Source: Erodium maritimum
Taxonomy: Eukaryota; Streptophyta; Magnoliopsida; Geraniales; Geraniaceae
Assembly (NCBI GenBank): GCA_963921825.1
Contig: OY997589.1
Coordinates: 69,610,523-69,674,522 of the forward strand
Direction of reading: 5' to 3'
Length of the DNA: 64,000 bases
Below the pieces are notes generated by a model. That model was not told the origin of the DNA. It ran no database searches and saw nothing but the letters and a program-made list of their open reading frames with translations. Positions 44,319-56,000 of the stretch are shown here, piece after piece. How positions within the stretch are numbered: position 1 is the first letter of the stretch; each line of letters opens with the position of its first letter. Position numbers and translations under genes: made by a program.

Positions 44319-47300
44319 CGTCACGCCCCTAATCCGGTCTTTCCCGGACTCGAGACATGATCTAAAGAAAAGCAGTTTTAACCATAATGTACCATTAATA
44401 AATCCATAAAATCCTCCAAAGTAGTTCTCAAACCAAAATCCCTTAACAAGGGTTTATAACAGAAAGTACGACCAACGTATCTAAGCACCCGGACTCCCGA
44501 AGCTCCCGATCCTCGAGTCCACAAGTCATCACGCAATCCTGTAAAACAGTCATAAACAAATAGGGGTGAGCTTACGCTCAGTAGGGAAAATCGTAAACAA
44601 TTTTAGTCTCCAAGTTTAATATTAAAACTGCTTTAGTTCGATGTCACAAAAGTATTTAAAACCCTTAGACCAAAAGATATAATAAACAAATAAAAAGCAA
44701 CGAGAACAATAGCGCATTCTCAAGGTTAACGATAACTTCCCAGAGAACAAGTAGAGAACATTATAATAAAATAAAATAAAACCATCACAACTGGAAACGA
44801 GTAAACACTATTAATCAATGAAATGCTATGGAATCAGTGTAATGAAATAGTATCGCTTTTTCGATGATAACAGTAACTTAAAAGATTCCATGAAAATACT
44901 ATGGCGAATCATAATTTATTAAAATGGGAGTAATTAATATCACGCCAACCACTCGCTTTCTCAAGCCTCCGATCCATGGATAGATTATGGGATCACATCG
45001 GTTCCCATATTCCGATCCACCAGAGTACCCATATAATATCATATTTTCCCTCGGTCCAGAGGAGGCACATGCGTTGGGGCACCGGAAACAATCCCAAATG
45101 GGCGCTTATCATCGGAATTCTCGGAAATGCCTCCAAATGACCATATGTCATAGGGAACCAAGGTAGTGCTCCCGTAGGACGCATACACTTGGGTGAAACC
45201 ACAGTAACTATCTCTCACGAAATAATCCATCCAACTGCCCCGTAGGGTCCAATAACCAATGCCCTCAGGCTCCAATAATCAATCCTCATAATATCCAGTA
45301 ACCAATGCCCTCAGGCTCCAATACTCAACCAATATTTCACAGTATCTGTCAACTCCAACAACCACAACGGCACCAGATTACCCCCCCCCCCCCCCGGTGT
45401 AGTACCGAACCAAACAAACAAACAAACAAACATACATACATTTCAAGAATAAGAATAAGGGAACAAGCATAAACATTCATCCATCAGTCAACACTCATCG
45501 AAACACACTTTCACCACAACACGCAAAGACGTTCACTTAATCCTCAATCTTAGAAGTACACACGTTCATCAATACATACCACACGTGATTCATACACACA
45601 ATTACCCTTACCGTCATACTTACCTGTCACGAACCATCGGTACATCGATCACCTGATTGTACCCCTTGGCACAACTAGTCATACTCGATCATCCGTTCAA
45701 TCAACAGTTTTTATCAACACAATCATTCAACCAATCAAGTAAACATTCAACAAATCAACAGTAAAGTAAACTAGTTCCATTAGACTCTTGATTACCCTAA
45801 TATCTATCAACCAAACATGTGAACCTAGCACGCAACTAATCTGAGAGCTCTTCACAGCCTCTCTACCAGTAAATCAATTCCTAAGTATCGAAAGCGAGTT
45901 TCACTAGTCATCTTCATCCTAAGCATGCATTCTAGACACTTTCGGTTATTAGTAATTGAAAGACAATTATTCTAGTTATTCGCATCCTATATGTCATTCT
46001 AGGACCTTTCCGGTTTTATTATCCTAACATGCATACTAGTAATGAAATACTCGAGTCGTTAGGACTTTCCCTACCTTGTGGTCTTCCTCTAAAATACTCT
46101 GATGAAAACTTGAGTAGCCTTTCGTCCGTTCTTCACACGGGTCCCGGCGTGATCTTCGTCTTCTCGAAAGGAGTCCGAGCTCTCGGGCGAAGTCCAATCG
46201 GATTTTTAACAGTTAAAACTTGGACTCATAACCGGTATAGTCCAAAATAAACAACAAATTGTCTTTTTAACACGAACGATTTAAAAGCGGGATTAAACGA
46301 CGAATCGGGTTTGAGTATTTGGGCATAGAACCCGATGCACGTTCCTGATGCACGGGTTCTGAGGCACGGTTCTCGAGGCTCAATTCAACGTTCCCCCTTT
46401 GTCCCGTCCTAGTCCGATTTACAGTTCGGGTTTAAACGTCCAGGTTTCGTTCATAGTCCCAAAAACCGTCTTAAATCAACTCTGATTTTAAACTCTTTTA
46501 TTTTAAAACCTCCTTCTATTAATACTGATTCTGTCTTAAATCATTTCCCTTTTTAACAAAACATTTTTCCTTTAATTTCCTGTTTTCAACAAGAACCGTT
46601 CAAGGTTCGCCCAGACCCAAAAGAAATTGCTTCAGTTTCCAGATTAAAAATCAACTCTCAAGGAACAGATCCACGAGTTCTCGCTTCAACCAGAACAGAA
46701 TCAACGGAAACTCAAAAAAAATAACGAAAGGGAAGATGGAGTGTTTTTGGTCAGATGCCGACCACCGGCGGTGACCAACCCGGCCGGGGCTTCACGGTGT
46801 AACGCTCACCGTAGGAAGCATAAAGGGTAGCGGCGGCGGAGGTGGTTGCGGCGGAGTACGCCTCAGATCTGCACCGGCCCGGCCGCTCGTCTCGTCTCCA
46901 GACGAGAACGGCGGAGCTCGGCGTGGAGTCGGGCGACTGAGGGAGAGGGAGGGGCTCAGAGGCTAGATCAACGGCGGCGGGTTTGAGGGCTCGGCTACGC
47001 GTGGTTCTTTCCTCACCGGCGAGCCCGAAACCAACACGGAGAGAGATGGAAGGAGACGGGAACGGTCGGATATGGAAAGTGGCAGCGTCGTGTGGGGATC
47101 GGAGAAGAAGAAGGAAGGGTGGTCGGGGATGGCTGCGATACAGAGAGGAAGGAGGAGAACGAATGGGTATGAAACCCTAAAATGGGTCTTTTATACCACG
47201 GGCTTGGGCCGGGTCAGAAGTCTGGGCTTGGTCGTCAACTTGGGTCGGGTCTGTCCGGTCTAGCCCAGATCAAATCCTTTTTTTTTATTTTTTGAAGTCG

Positions 47301-47449
47301 ATCCAGTTTCCCACTCGATTTCCACCCACGATGTTGCAAGACGATAAAATTAATATTTTACTTCTTCTAGAAATTCACTAGTTGTAATTTCTCACCCTAA
47401 CGTTTCCAATTGCGAAAAAGTACCCCTTGTAAACAAAACGGGTTTTACA
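44319..47449 (-). repeat. 3' LTR (left copy) of the gypsy element
   Basis: About 3.13 kb, from CGTCACGCCCCT (T to C change at the first base) to GGGTTTTACA. It contains the AGGGGTGAGC..GCTCAGTAGGG motif at 44562-44585, a 16-C run near 45381, a GC-rich gene-like block at 46740-47180 and a TATA/telo-box promoter. Small open frames within it are repeated in the other LTR and are not host genes. Confidence 0.88.
47172..47195 (-). promoter_or_regulatory. LTR promoter: TATA box and telo-box (left LTR)
   Basis: The complement reads TATAAAAG (47188-47195), then 8 bp later TTAGGGTTTC, a telo-box. The same pair sits in the right LTR. It implies a short U3 (about 280 bp) and an unusually long transcribed R-U5 (about 2.8 kb). 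Confidence 0.6.
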
Positions 47450-47451
47450 AT

Positions 47452-47467
47452 CTACCCCCCTTAAAAG
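47452..47467 (-). promoter_or_regulatory. Polypurine tract
   Basis: The complement reads CTTTTAAGGGGGGTAG, directly before the 3' LTR start (TGTAAAACCC). The adjoining GAGGACGAAATTC is typical of gypsy elements. It primes plus-strand DNA synthesis. Confidence 0.85.
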
Positions 47468-49339
47468 AATTTCGTCCTCAAAATTTAAACGAACGCTCTC
47501 CATTCGATTACACTAGTTATCCAAACGTCATACTTGGCGGTGAAAGACAACCTCGATGTAGATACCTCTCATCAGGATCCTCAACGGTACCGGTATCACA
47601 TTGGATAGAACGACCTCGGTTCAGACATGCCATATCGGAATTTTCCGTCGGTATGGGCGTCTTACTGGATTACCCCGAAAGTCGGGCAAGGACGGAGCCA
47701 TCCGCAGATGTACTTCTCAGTTTCTCTATAGTAATCGTTACAAGAATAGTTCATACTGGAACGTCAATAAGGTCATGTCTCGACCTAACACACACAAAGC
47801 AAGCAAGTAACACACAAATGCTTCCATCAAACCAAAGTTCTCATCACTACTGTGGGGTTTGGAACAACCGCTCGTTTCATCACATCTCGTGGAAAGGTAG
47901 ACGTATCTCAATCAAGTAAATGGTACAGTGTGTCGGCATCTAGTCGAAAGGCGGCATGCCTCAAAACATAACTTAATCCAAAGCTCCTGTCATACCAAGC
48001 GTGGCACACTTGTCCAACGTAGCCGCATGTGACACCGAGTAATCCTTATCAAGGTTCGCAACCTGATACGGGTCAGTCACACATCAAGCATCACAAAATT
48101 AACTCGCGGTAAACCATCAACACCTAACTGTGATCAATCAAGAAGGTTATCCAACTCGTGATACTTCTCTTGACATCGATATCAGTTCTCAACCCCTGAT
48201 CAACCCACCTCACAAGTCATCTCACCCAAATAATCATATCAACGAGACAACGGTTCTCAAAACCGGTGCATGGTTCAGTACCACCATGAACTCTACCAAC
48301 ACTCGTTCACGAGCTGTCGATCAAAACAACTGATAGTCAAGTCCACCGAAATCACTACTCAAGGAGTAATCAACACGTACTGAGATCTCGATAAATTGAA
48401 CAGTTCAGAAACTAGCGCGGTTCCTTCAATCGTTCCTCGAAAATTAAAATCAATGACGGTTAACTCTTATCCTTCCCTGTGTCTATGCATGGTACATAAC
48501 CCGACCTACCACACCACGCTTCGTGCAGTGCCATCTTTTTACTGGCCTGGAAGCTTGTGGTAGTCGCCATCGGCTATCTGTTACCGGATTTCAACGTGAG
48601 GTGCTCTCACTTCTAGGGCATAACCTCATGGTTATGCTTAGTCCTCGCGGGACCTTAGCATTCGTTCTTCTCTTGCTGATGGAGATCTGCCTTGGTACTC
48701 GGCTCGCGTTCTCCGTATTCTTCTCCGTTGGGAAAGTCGTCTGATTAACTTTCAGTGTTAGCCGTTTGTTCCGTGCGAACTGGCGGTAAAACGATTAGTC
48801 CTTCTGGAAAGAACGTAAGAAACACACCCTAATCTAGTTTCTCACGTACGGCACACACTCGTGCAACTTTTCGCTCGTTAGCCGGGATTTTGAAACGAAA
48901 TCGTCTCGACGGTTTGAATCTTATAACTTAACTCTTGTAGTGGGGTAGAAGAAGTTATAGATTACAACTCCTGAGGGTATGGGCCCACCACGCTTCCGCT
49001 GCGCCACTCTGATCTTATCGTAGCTCGGTCATCTCCTGTGACCGGTCGGACCGTTTACTGGTCAGGGCTGCAGCCTTTCACTACTTGGCATTCGCTGCTG
49101 GTAGCACTCGATGAACGCTTGCTGTTTCAACAATCGATTCTTAAAATTCGATCTGCACTAACGGAGAAGGAAAAGAACCTTCAGCATGGCCAAGTCTGTT
49201 ACTCCACTCCCAAACTCTCACTGATACTAGTCGGTACTACCACACCTCTGGTCGGTGTGTTAAGATACCGGTGGGCTTAACAGTTTTAAACTTTTTCGAA
49301 CCATAAGTAATCATGAACCAATACAACCCCGTGTAATGC
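47468..49339 (-). other. Gypsy internal region downstream of gag, no domain recognised
   Basis: By position this should hold protease to integrase, but 1.9 kb is too short for pol and no RT (YxDD) or integrase motif is visible in any minus frame. Frames are short and broken; the plus frame at 47410-47919 is antisense. Confidence 0.4.
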
Positions 49340-50657
49340 TCAAATGTCCGCAGACACGAAATCCAAAATGTAAATGGTAACAAGTTCTCTAAGCGATCTC
49401 CAGATCGGTATCAAGTCCTCAACTTGGGGCCCGGTCATCGTGTACGCTCGTCCCTGCCGCATCGGAGGTCCTCCTCTCGATGAGGTGGAAGAATTTGCTT
49501 CTGTGGCAGCATGTTCTCTTATCATCTCTTGTAGATCGACCTGTGGAACGGTTCGTAGATTCATCACTCAACGGGCAGTCTCGGCCCAGATGTTCCAACG
49601 GTCTGCACAAAGGACAACATTATGCCACAGGGGCAGGGTCAACAGAGGTTACTGCTCCAACCCGTCGTGTCTCACCGGACTGGGTCTGTGGCTGAAACTA
49701 TCCTGAGGTCCTCTGCCTCCTAGGATTGCGACTCTCTGACGGCCTCAAGAAGTCACTCGGCCTCGGCCTGGTCTTCCTCGCCTTGGCGGTCTCCCAAAAT
49801 GTCTCTCTAACGCGAGTGTTTGTTTCACTAGTACAGAATAGTCCTCGGATCTGAATGTAATGACTTAATCCGTGATAGACGAACTGAGTCCCTTCTCAAA
49901 ACGTCTGCGGCGGCTCTCCTCGGTCGGCACCATCTCGGGTGTGAAGCGAGACAGGGACGTGAACCTCGCCTAATACTCATAGACGGTCATCCCTTTCTAC
50001 CGCAGATCCAAAAACTACTGGTGTCGGTCATCTCGAACAGATCAAGGGAAATATTGTCCCAAGGACAGTCCGCTGAACGGCTGAAAGCCATTTCCAACCC
50101 TTGCCTACACATGTTGCCACCAGTATCGTGCTTCTCCCTCAGCTGGGAGGTCGCGGAAAATATTCTCCAACGAATATTAGAATACTCTAGAAGTATTCCG
50201 GATATGGGTAATCCGCTCCAACCATACTACATCTGCCTCGGGCTCTGAATTCCGGGAATAGATTGGTGTACTCGACTTATGAAAATCTCTGAGTGCCTGG
50301 GCCGTGTAGCTGTCCACCTGGCCGGGCATCTTGGTAGTGACTGCATCGGCAGTAGGCACAGACTCTGGTGCCGGTGTTGCAGTCTCATGCTGAGCGCTGC
50401 TAACACGGCGCGGACCACCTCATCAATAGGGCCGCTTGAGTCGGCTCTGCGACTGGGGAAACTCTAGGTGGTGACCCTTCCGGTCTATCCTCAAAACTCG
50501 GGTGCTCTGTGGAAGCAGCACCATGGGCGCTCGCTGCCCCTGACAGACCAACAGCTGGTGCTGGCTCTGCCCCACAACTGGGCGGCACCTGGTACCCCTC
50601 AGGATATAAACACGTGACATCTCGTAAATTCACTGCATTTAGAACATATAGGTTCAT
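49340..50657 (-). pseudogene. Gypsy gag remnant with CCHC knuckle
   Basis: Gag would package the element RNA. From 50657 (MNLYVLNAVNLRDVTC) a Pro/Ala-rich N-terminus runs into broken frames. At about 50280-50190 a capsid-like piece reads FHKSSTPIYSRNSEPEADVV then WLERI, as in plant gypsy gag (F.P..F.G..DP..AE.WL). The knuckle at about 49565-49606 is CPLCRPLEHLGRDC, a perfect CX2CX4HX4C. The segment to 49340 (QGRAYTMTGPQVE then IYILDFVSADI) resembles the gag-protease junction. No single frame survives. No active-site Asp-Ser/Thr-Gly of protease is visible. Confidence 0.7.
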
Positions 50658-52541
50658 GTCTCAGTTTAACTCAATCGGTTCGATTCATCATATCATGACG
50701 TTCTCGTGCGTCTCACACAGCAATCAGCGGTTCAATCAATCCTCAATCAATCAATCAATCAATCAACTCCCACAGGAGGGTTCAATATCAAATCGATAAA
50801 TCAACTCCCACCGGAGGATTCAATCTCAAGTAATCCACCCAAGGCACAAGGCAACAGGCATACCCCTTTCTCGGGTATCCTTCCAATATGTGGGGTCTAG
50901 CATCGTAACACGATCAATTTCATCAAAACTTAGCATTTCTTTCCTTTCCACCGGTTCTCAACTTCTTAACTTCTACTCAAACTTTCATGTCGATCTCGCG
51001 TCATTACAACCCGATTCAGGCGTCCCTGAATCTCGTTGTAACAACTTGACAACCAACCATCACGCTTGACTACAGTGGCGCCCCTGAGTCAGCCCGTGAT
51101 AGTGCAAACACTTCAGTTTCTAATGAGAATTCGGCATGACCCGTTTGTATTTTCTTCTAACCATCCGCTTAAGCGGGACATTTCTATAATAACCTGTACA
51201 CAGAGTCCTACCCATAAGGTACACACAAAACACCTCAATTACACAACATCTTGAACATCAAAGTAACCCACGCGAGTCTTAGCAAATATCTCAATACTAC
51301 CCGGTCAATTTAGCATTTCAGGTTTTTACATCACTTAGCGGCCGACCCAAACGGCAAATCCTTCAACAATTACTTAACAAACGTGTCATGACCAACCCGA
51401 GCACCGCTCGTTCATCCGATCTAAACCCGATCTTAATTTCAATCTCAATCTCTGTCTCGACTTACTTTCCATTTCGAGCTCAATTTCAATTTAAGTTAAG
51501 CCTTAGCTTCAAACTCAAAGTTAATTTCAAACTCATTATTAGTTTCAACTTTAATTCTTAAATGACGGTTACCACTTAAACAAATCAACAATTTCACAAC
51601 TAACATTTCATCACTCTAGAACACGCAGCATTAGAGTAGTACAGCAAAGTATGGTGTCGGAGCATCATCGACTCAGTCTTCCCGTATAACGAAGCATAGG
51701 GGTATAACCAGTCCTGTATCACGAAGCATAGGAGTAAAACCAATCCCGTATCACGAAGCATAGGAGTAAAACCAGTCCCGTATCACGAAGCATAGGAGTA
51801 CAACCAGTCCCGTATCACGAAGCATAGGAGTAAAACCAGTCCCGTATCACGAAGCATAGGAGTACAACCAGTCCCGTATCATGAAGCATAGGGTGGAACG
51901 AGTCTTTCCGGATCACGGAGCCTCGGAATAGACACAATACACTTAAAAAGAGCGCAAGAATACATGAGTTCTACTCTTTTCTCAAATCTCATCCCAATTG
52001 GATTATCATCTCAGTTTTAATTCCTTAAATAGCGGTCAAAGTCCCAACCAAGTCAACGTTTCAACAATTCAACACCTTAACATTTTAACCCTTCAATAAA
52101 TCAAGCAGTCAACACTTCAATAAGTCCACACCTCGATACACTTCGATAAATCAACCCTTCAATCTTATCAATCATGGAACGACCAATCACAGTGGTAATA
52201 CACTTAACAAATAATTTACTCAACGACCAGTTTATCGCGGTTCGATCATTGCTCGTTAATCCAATACCGATCTCAACCTTTTGGCTTCACCGATCATTGT
52301 ACCTTACAGTCAATGGGGTAAGGATCCCAATCAAGCGATGTAACCATCATAATAAAGAGATTCAAATTTAAACAACCATTGAGACAATCAAGATTTGTGT
52401 CGTTCCCACTCTACGCATCAAATATTTTCACTTTCGTCACTGAGCACACGACTTAGACCTCCTAACTCTACCCACCTAATTGACGTTGGTCCGAGGTTTT
52501 GAAAACAAGTTCAAAATTTAACCTGTTTCAAATGAAACCAG
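50658..52541 (-). other. Gypsy 5' leader between primer site and gag
   Basis: Non-coding, 1.9 kb. It contains CAATCAATCAATC runs (50735-50830) and a 32-bp tandem array (51677-51925). Confidence 0.6.
51677..51925. repeat. 32-bp tandem repeat in gypsy leader, 7-8 copies
   Basis: The unit contains CCCGTATCACGAAGCATAGG then AGTAAAACCAGT. Copies are near identical except the outer ones. No spacers, so not a CRISPR-type array. Confidence 0.9.
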
Positions 52542-52553
52542 GCTCTGATACCA
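52542..52553 (-). promoter_or_regulatory. tRNA-Met primer binding site
   Basis: The complement reads TGGTATCAGAGC, the classical plant initiator tRNA-Met primer site, 3 bp inside the 5' LTR end at 52557. Confidence 0.92.
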
Positions 52554-52556
52554 AAT

Positions 52557-55500
52557 TGTCACGCCCCAAATCCGGTCTTGCCCGGACTCGAGACTTGATC
52601 TAAAGAAAAGCAGTTTTAACTATAATGTACCATTAATAAATCCATAAAATCCTCCAAAGTAGTTCTCAAACCAAAATCCCTTAACAAGGGTTTATAACAG
52701 AAAGTACGACCAACGTCTCTAAGCACCCGGACCCCCGAAGCTCCCGAGCCTCGAGTCCACAAGTCATCACGCAATCCTGTAAAACAGTCATAAACAAATA
52801 GGGGTGAGCTTACGCTCAGTAGGGAAAATCGTAAACAACTTTAGTCTCCAAGTTTAATATTAAAACTGCTTTAGTTCGATGTCACAAAAGTACTTAAAAC
52901 CCTTAGACCAAAAGATATAATAAACAAATAAAAAGCAACGAGAACAATAGCGCATTCTCAAGGTTAACGATAACTTCCCAGAGAACAAGTAGAGAACATT
53001 ATAATAAAATAAAATAAAATAAAATCATCACAACTGGAAACGAGTAAACACTATTAATCAATGAAATGCTATGGAATCAGTGTAATGAAATAGTATCGCT
53101 TTTTCGATGATAACAGTAACTTAAAAGATTCCATGAAAATACTATGGCGAATCATAATTTATTAAAATGGGAGTAATTAATATCACGCCAACCACTCGCT
53201 TTCTCAAGCCTCCGATCCATGGATAGATTATGGGATCACATCGGTTCCCATATTCCGATCCACCAGAGTACCCATATAATATCATATTTTCCCTCGGTCC
53301 AGAGGAGGCACATGCGTTGGGGCACCGGAAACAATCCCAAATGGGCGCTTATCATCGGAATTCTCGGAAATGCCTCCAAATGACCATATGTCATAGGGAA
53401 CCAAGGTAGTGCTCCCGTAGGACGCATACACTTGGGTGAAACCACAGTAACTATCTCTCACGAAATAATCCATCCAACTGCCCCGTAGGGTCCAATAACC
53501 AATGCCCTCAGGCTCCAATAATCAATCCTCATAATATCCAGTAACCAATGCCCTCAGGCTCCAATACTCAACCAATATTTCACAGTATCTGTCAACTCCA
53601 ACAACCACAACGGCACCAGATTACCCCCCCCCCCCCCCGGTGTAGTACCGAACCAAACAAACAAACAAACAAACATACATACATTTCAAGAATAAGAATA
53701 AGGGAACAAGCATAAACATTCATCCATCAGTCAACACTCATCGAAACACACTTTCACCACAACACGCAAAGACGTTCACTTAATCCTCAATCTTAGAAGT
53801 ACACACGTTCATCAATACATACCACACGTGATTCATACACACAATTACCCTTACCGTCATACTTACCTGTCACGAACCATCGGTACATCGATCACCTGAT
53901 TGTACCCCTTGGCACAACTAGTCATACTCGATCATCCGTTCAATCAACAGTTTTTATCTACACAATCATTCAACCAATCAAGTAAACATTCAACAAATCA
54001 ACAGTAAAGTAAACTAGTTCCATTAGACTCTTGATTACCCTAATATCTATCAACCAAACATGTGAACCTAGCACGCAACTAATCTGAGAGCTCTTCACAG
54101 CCTCTCTACCAGTAAATCAATTCCTAAGTATCGAAAGCGAGTTGCACTAGTCATCTTCATCCTAAGCATGCATTCTAGACACTTTCGGTTATTAGTAATT
54201 GAAAGACAATTATTCTAGTTATTCGCATCCTATATGCCATTCTAGGACCTTTCCGGTTTTATTATCCTAACATGCATACTAGTAATGAAATACTCGAGTC
54301 GTTAGGACTTTCCCTACCTTGTGGTCTTCCTCTAAAATACTCTGATGAAAACTTGAGTGGCCTTTCGTCCGTTCTTCACACGGGTCCCGGCGTGATCTTC
54401 GTCTTCTCGAAAGGAGTCCGAGCTCTCGGGCGAAGTCCAATCGGATTTTTAACAGTTAAAACTTGGACTCATAACCGGTATAGTCCAAAATAAACAACAA
54501 ATTGTCTTTTTAACACGAACGATTTAAAAGCGGGATTAAACGACGAATCGGGTTTGAGTATTTGGGCATAGAACCCGATGCACGTTCCTGATGCACGGGT
54601 TCTGAGGCACGGTTCTCGAGGCTCAATTCAACGTTCCCCCTTTGTCCCGTCCTAGTCCGATTTACAGTTCGGGTTTAAACGTCCAGGTTTCGTTCATAGT
54701 CCCAAAAACCGTCTTAAATCAACTCTGATTTTAAACTCTTTTATTTTAAAACCTCCTTCTATTAATACTGATTCTGTCTTAAATCATTTCCCTTTTTAAC
54801 AAAACATTTTTCCTTTAATTTCCTGTTTTCAACAAGAACCGTTCAAGGTTCGCCCAGACCCAAAAGAAATTGCTTCAGTTTCCAGATTAAAAATCAACTC
54901 TCAAGGAACAGATCCACGAGTTCTCGCTTCAACCAGAACAGAATCAACGGAAACTCAAAAAAAATAACGAAAGGGAAGATGGAGTGTTTTTGGTCAGATG
55001 CCGACCACCGGCAGTGACCAACCCGGCCGGGGCTTCACGGTGTAACGCTCACCGTAGGAAGCATAAAGGGCGGCGGCGGCGGAGGTGGTTGCGGCGGAGT
55101 ACGCCTCAGATCTGCACCGGCCCGGCCAGCTCGTCTCGTCTCCAGACGAGAACGGCGGAGCTCGGCGTGGAGTCGGGCGACTGAGGGAAAGGGAGGGGCT
55201 CGGAGGCTAGATCGATGGCGGCGGGTTGAGGGCTCGGTTACGCATGGTTCTTTCCTCGCCGGCGAGCCCGAAACCAACACGGAGAGAGACGGAAGGAGAC
55301 GGGAACGGCCGGAGATGGAAAGTTGCAGCGTCGTGTGGGGATCAGAGAAGAAGAAGGAAGGGTGGTCGGGGATGGCTGCGATACAGAGAGGAAAGAGTAG
55401 AACGAACGGGTATGAAACCCTAAAATGGGTCTTTTATACCACGGGCTTGGGCCGGGTCGTCAACTTGGGTCGGGTCTGTCCAGTCCAGCCCAGATCAAAT

Positions 55501-55668
55501 CCTTTTTTTTTTGAAGTCGATCCAGTTTCCCACTCGATTTCCACCCACGACGTTGCAAGACGATAAAATTAATATTTTACTTCTTCTAGAAATTCACTAG
55601 TTGTAATTTCTCACCCTAACGTTCCCAATTGCGAAAAAGTACCCATTGTAAACAAAACGGGTTTTACA
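52557..55668 (-). repeat. 5' LTR (right copy) of the gypsy element
   Basis: From TGTCACGCCCC to GGGTTTTACA, 3.11 kb, about 99 percent identical to 44319-47449 by hand comparison. An 18-bp segment near 55457 is missing relative to the left copy. The shared GTGAGC/GCTCA motif is at 52800-52823. Confidence 0.9.
55415..55438 (-). promoter_or_regulatory. LTR promoter: TATA box and telo-box (right LTR)
   Basis: Complement: TATAAAAG (55431-55438) followed by TTAGGGTTTC (telo-box at 55415-55423). As the 5' LTR copy, this is the one that would drive element transcription, starting near 55400. Confidence 0.65.
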
Positions 55669-56000
55669 GCCGTCGTCGCGTCCATCTCCCTGGTCTCCAC
55701 CACCGCACCCTCCTCGACCCCTCTCTCGGTTCTGATACTAGATAATCAAGGGGGTTGTTTTTTTATTTTATTTGATTTCGTTTTTGTAGGGTCAAAAACT
55801 AGCGAGCAGAGATTCAGGGACTGGCAAACGGGCATCAGTGACTGGCCTTGGGAGGTGTCCCTGGTCGATGCTTTGCCTCCCACTATTACTGTTGAAGTCC
55901 TTGGCTAGTTTTCGGAGCAGGAATTCCAGTATCACCTTCTCATCCCCCGTATTCTATCATTGCGTATATGGCATCCCAATACCGTCTGTGATGTTCTAGT

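Larger units (their letters stand above)
44133..55668 (-). mobile_element. Ty3/gypsy-type LTR retrotransposon, 11.5 kb, non-autonomous
   Basis: Two LTRs of about 3.1 kb (44319-47449 and 52557-55668) flank 5.1 kb. GCCGT flanks the unit at 44128-44132 and 55669-55673. The primer site (52542-52553, complement TGGTATCAGAGC, matching initiator tRNA-Met) and polypurine tract (47452-47467) fix minus orientation. Gag remnants with a CCHC knuckle lie at 49340-50657; I could not find protease, RT or integrase motifs, so it needed help in trans. A hand comparison of the LTRs gives roughly 35-40 substitutions (about 1.2 percent) plus small indels, implying a recent insertion. Confidence 0.88.

Noticed and set aside
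45039..45275. Small minus frames repeated at 53282-53518
   Set aside because: They are identical because both lie in the two LTRs; no domain and not a duplicated gene.
47410..47919. 169-codon plus frame
   Set aside because: It is antisense to the polypurine tract and 3' internal part of the gypsy element.
51677..51925. Possible CRISPR array
   Set aside because: Units are contiguous without unique spacers and the sequence is plant nuclear DNA inside a retrotransposon.
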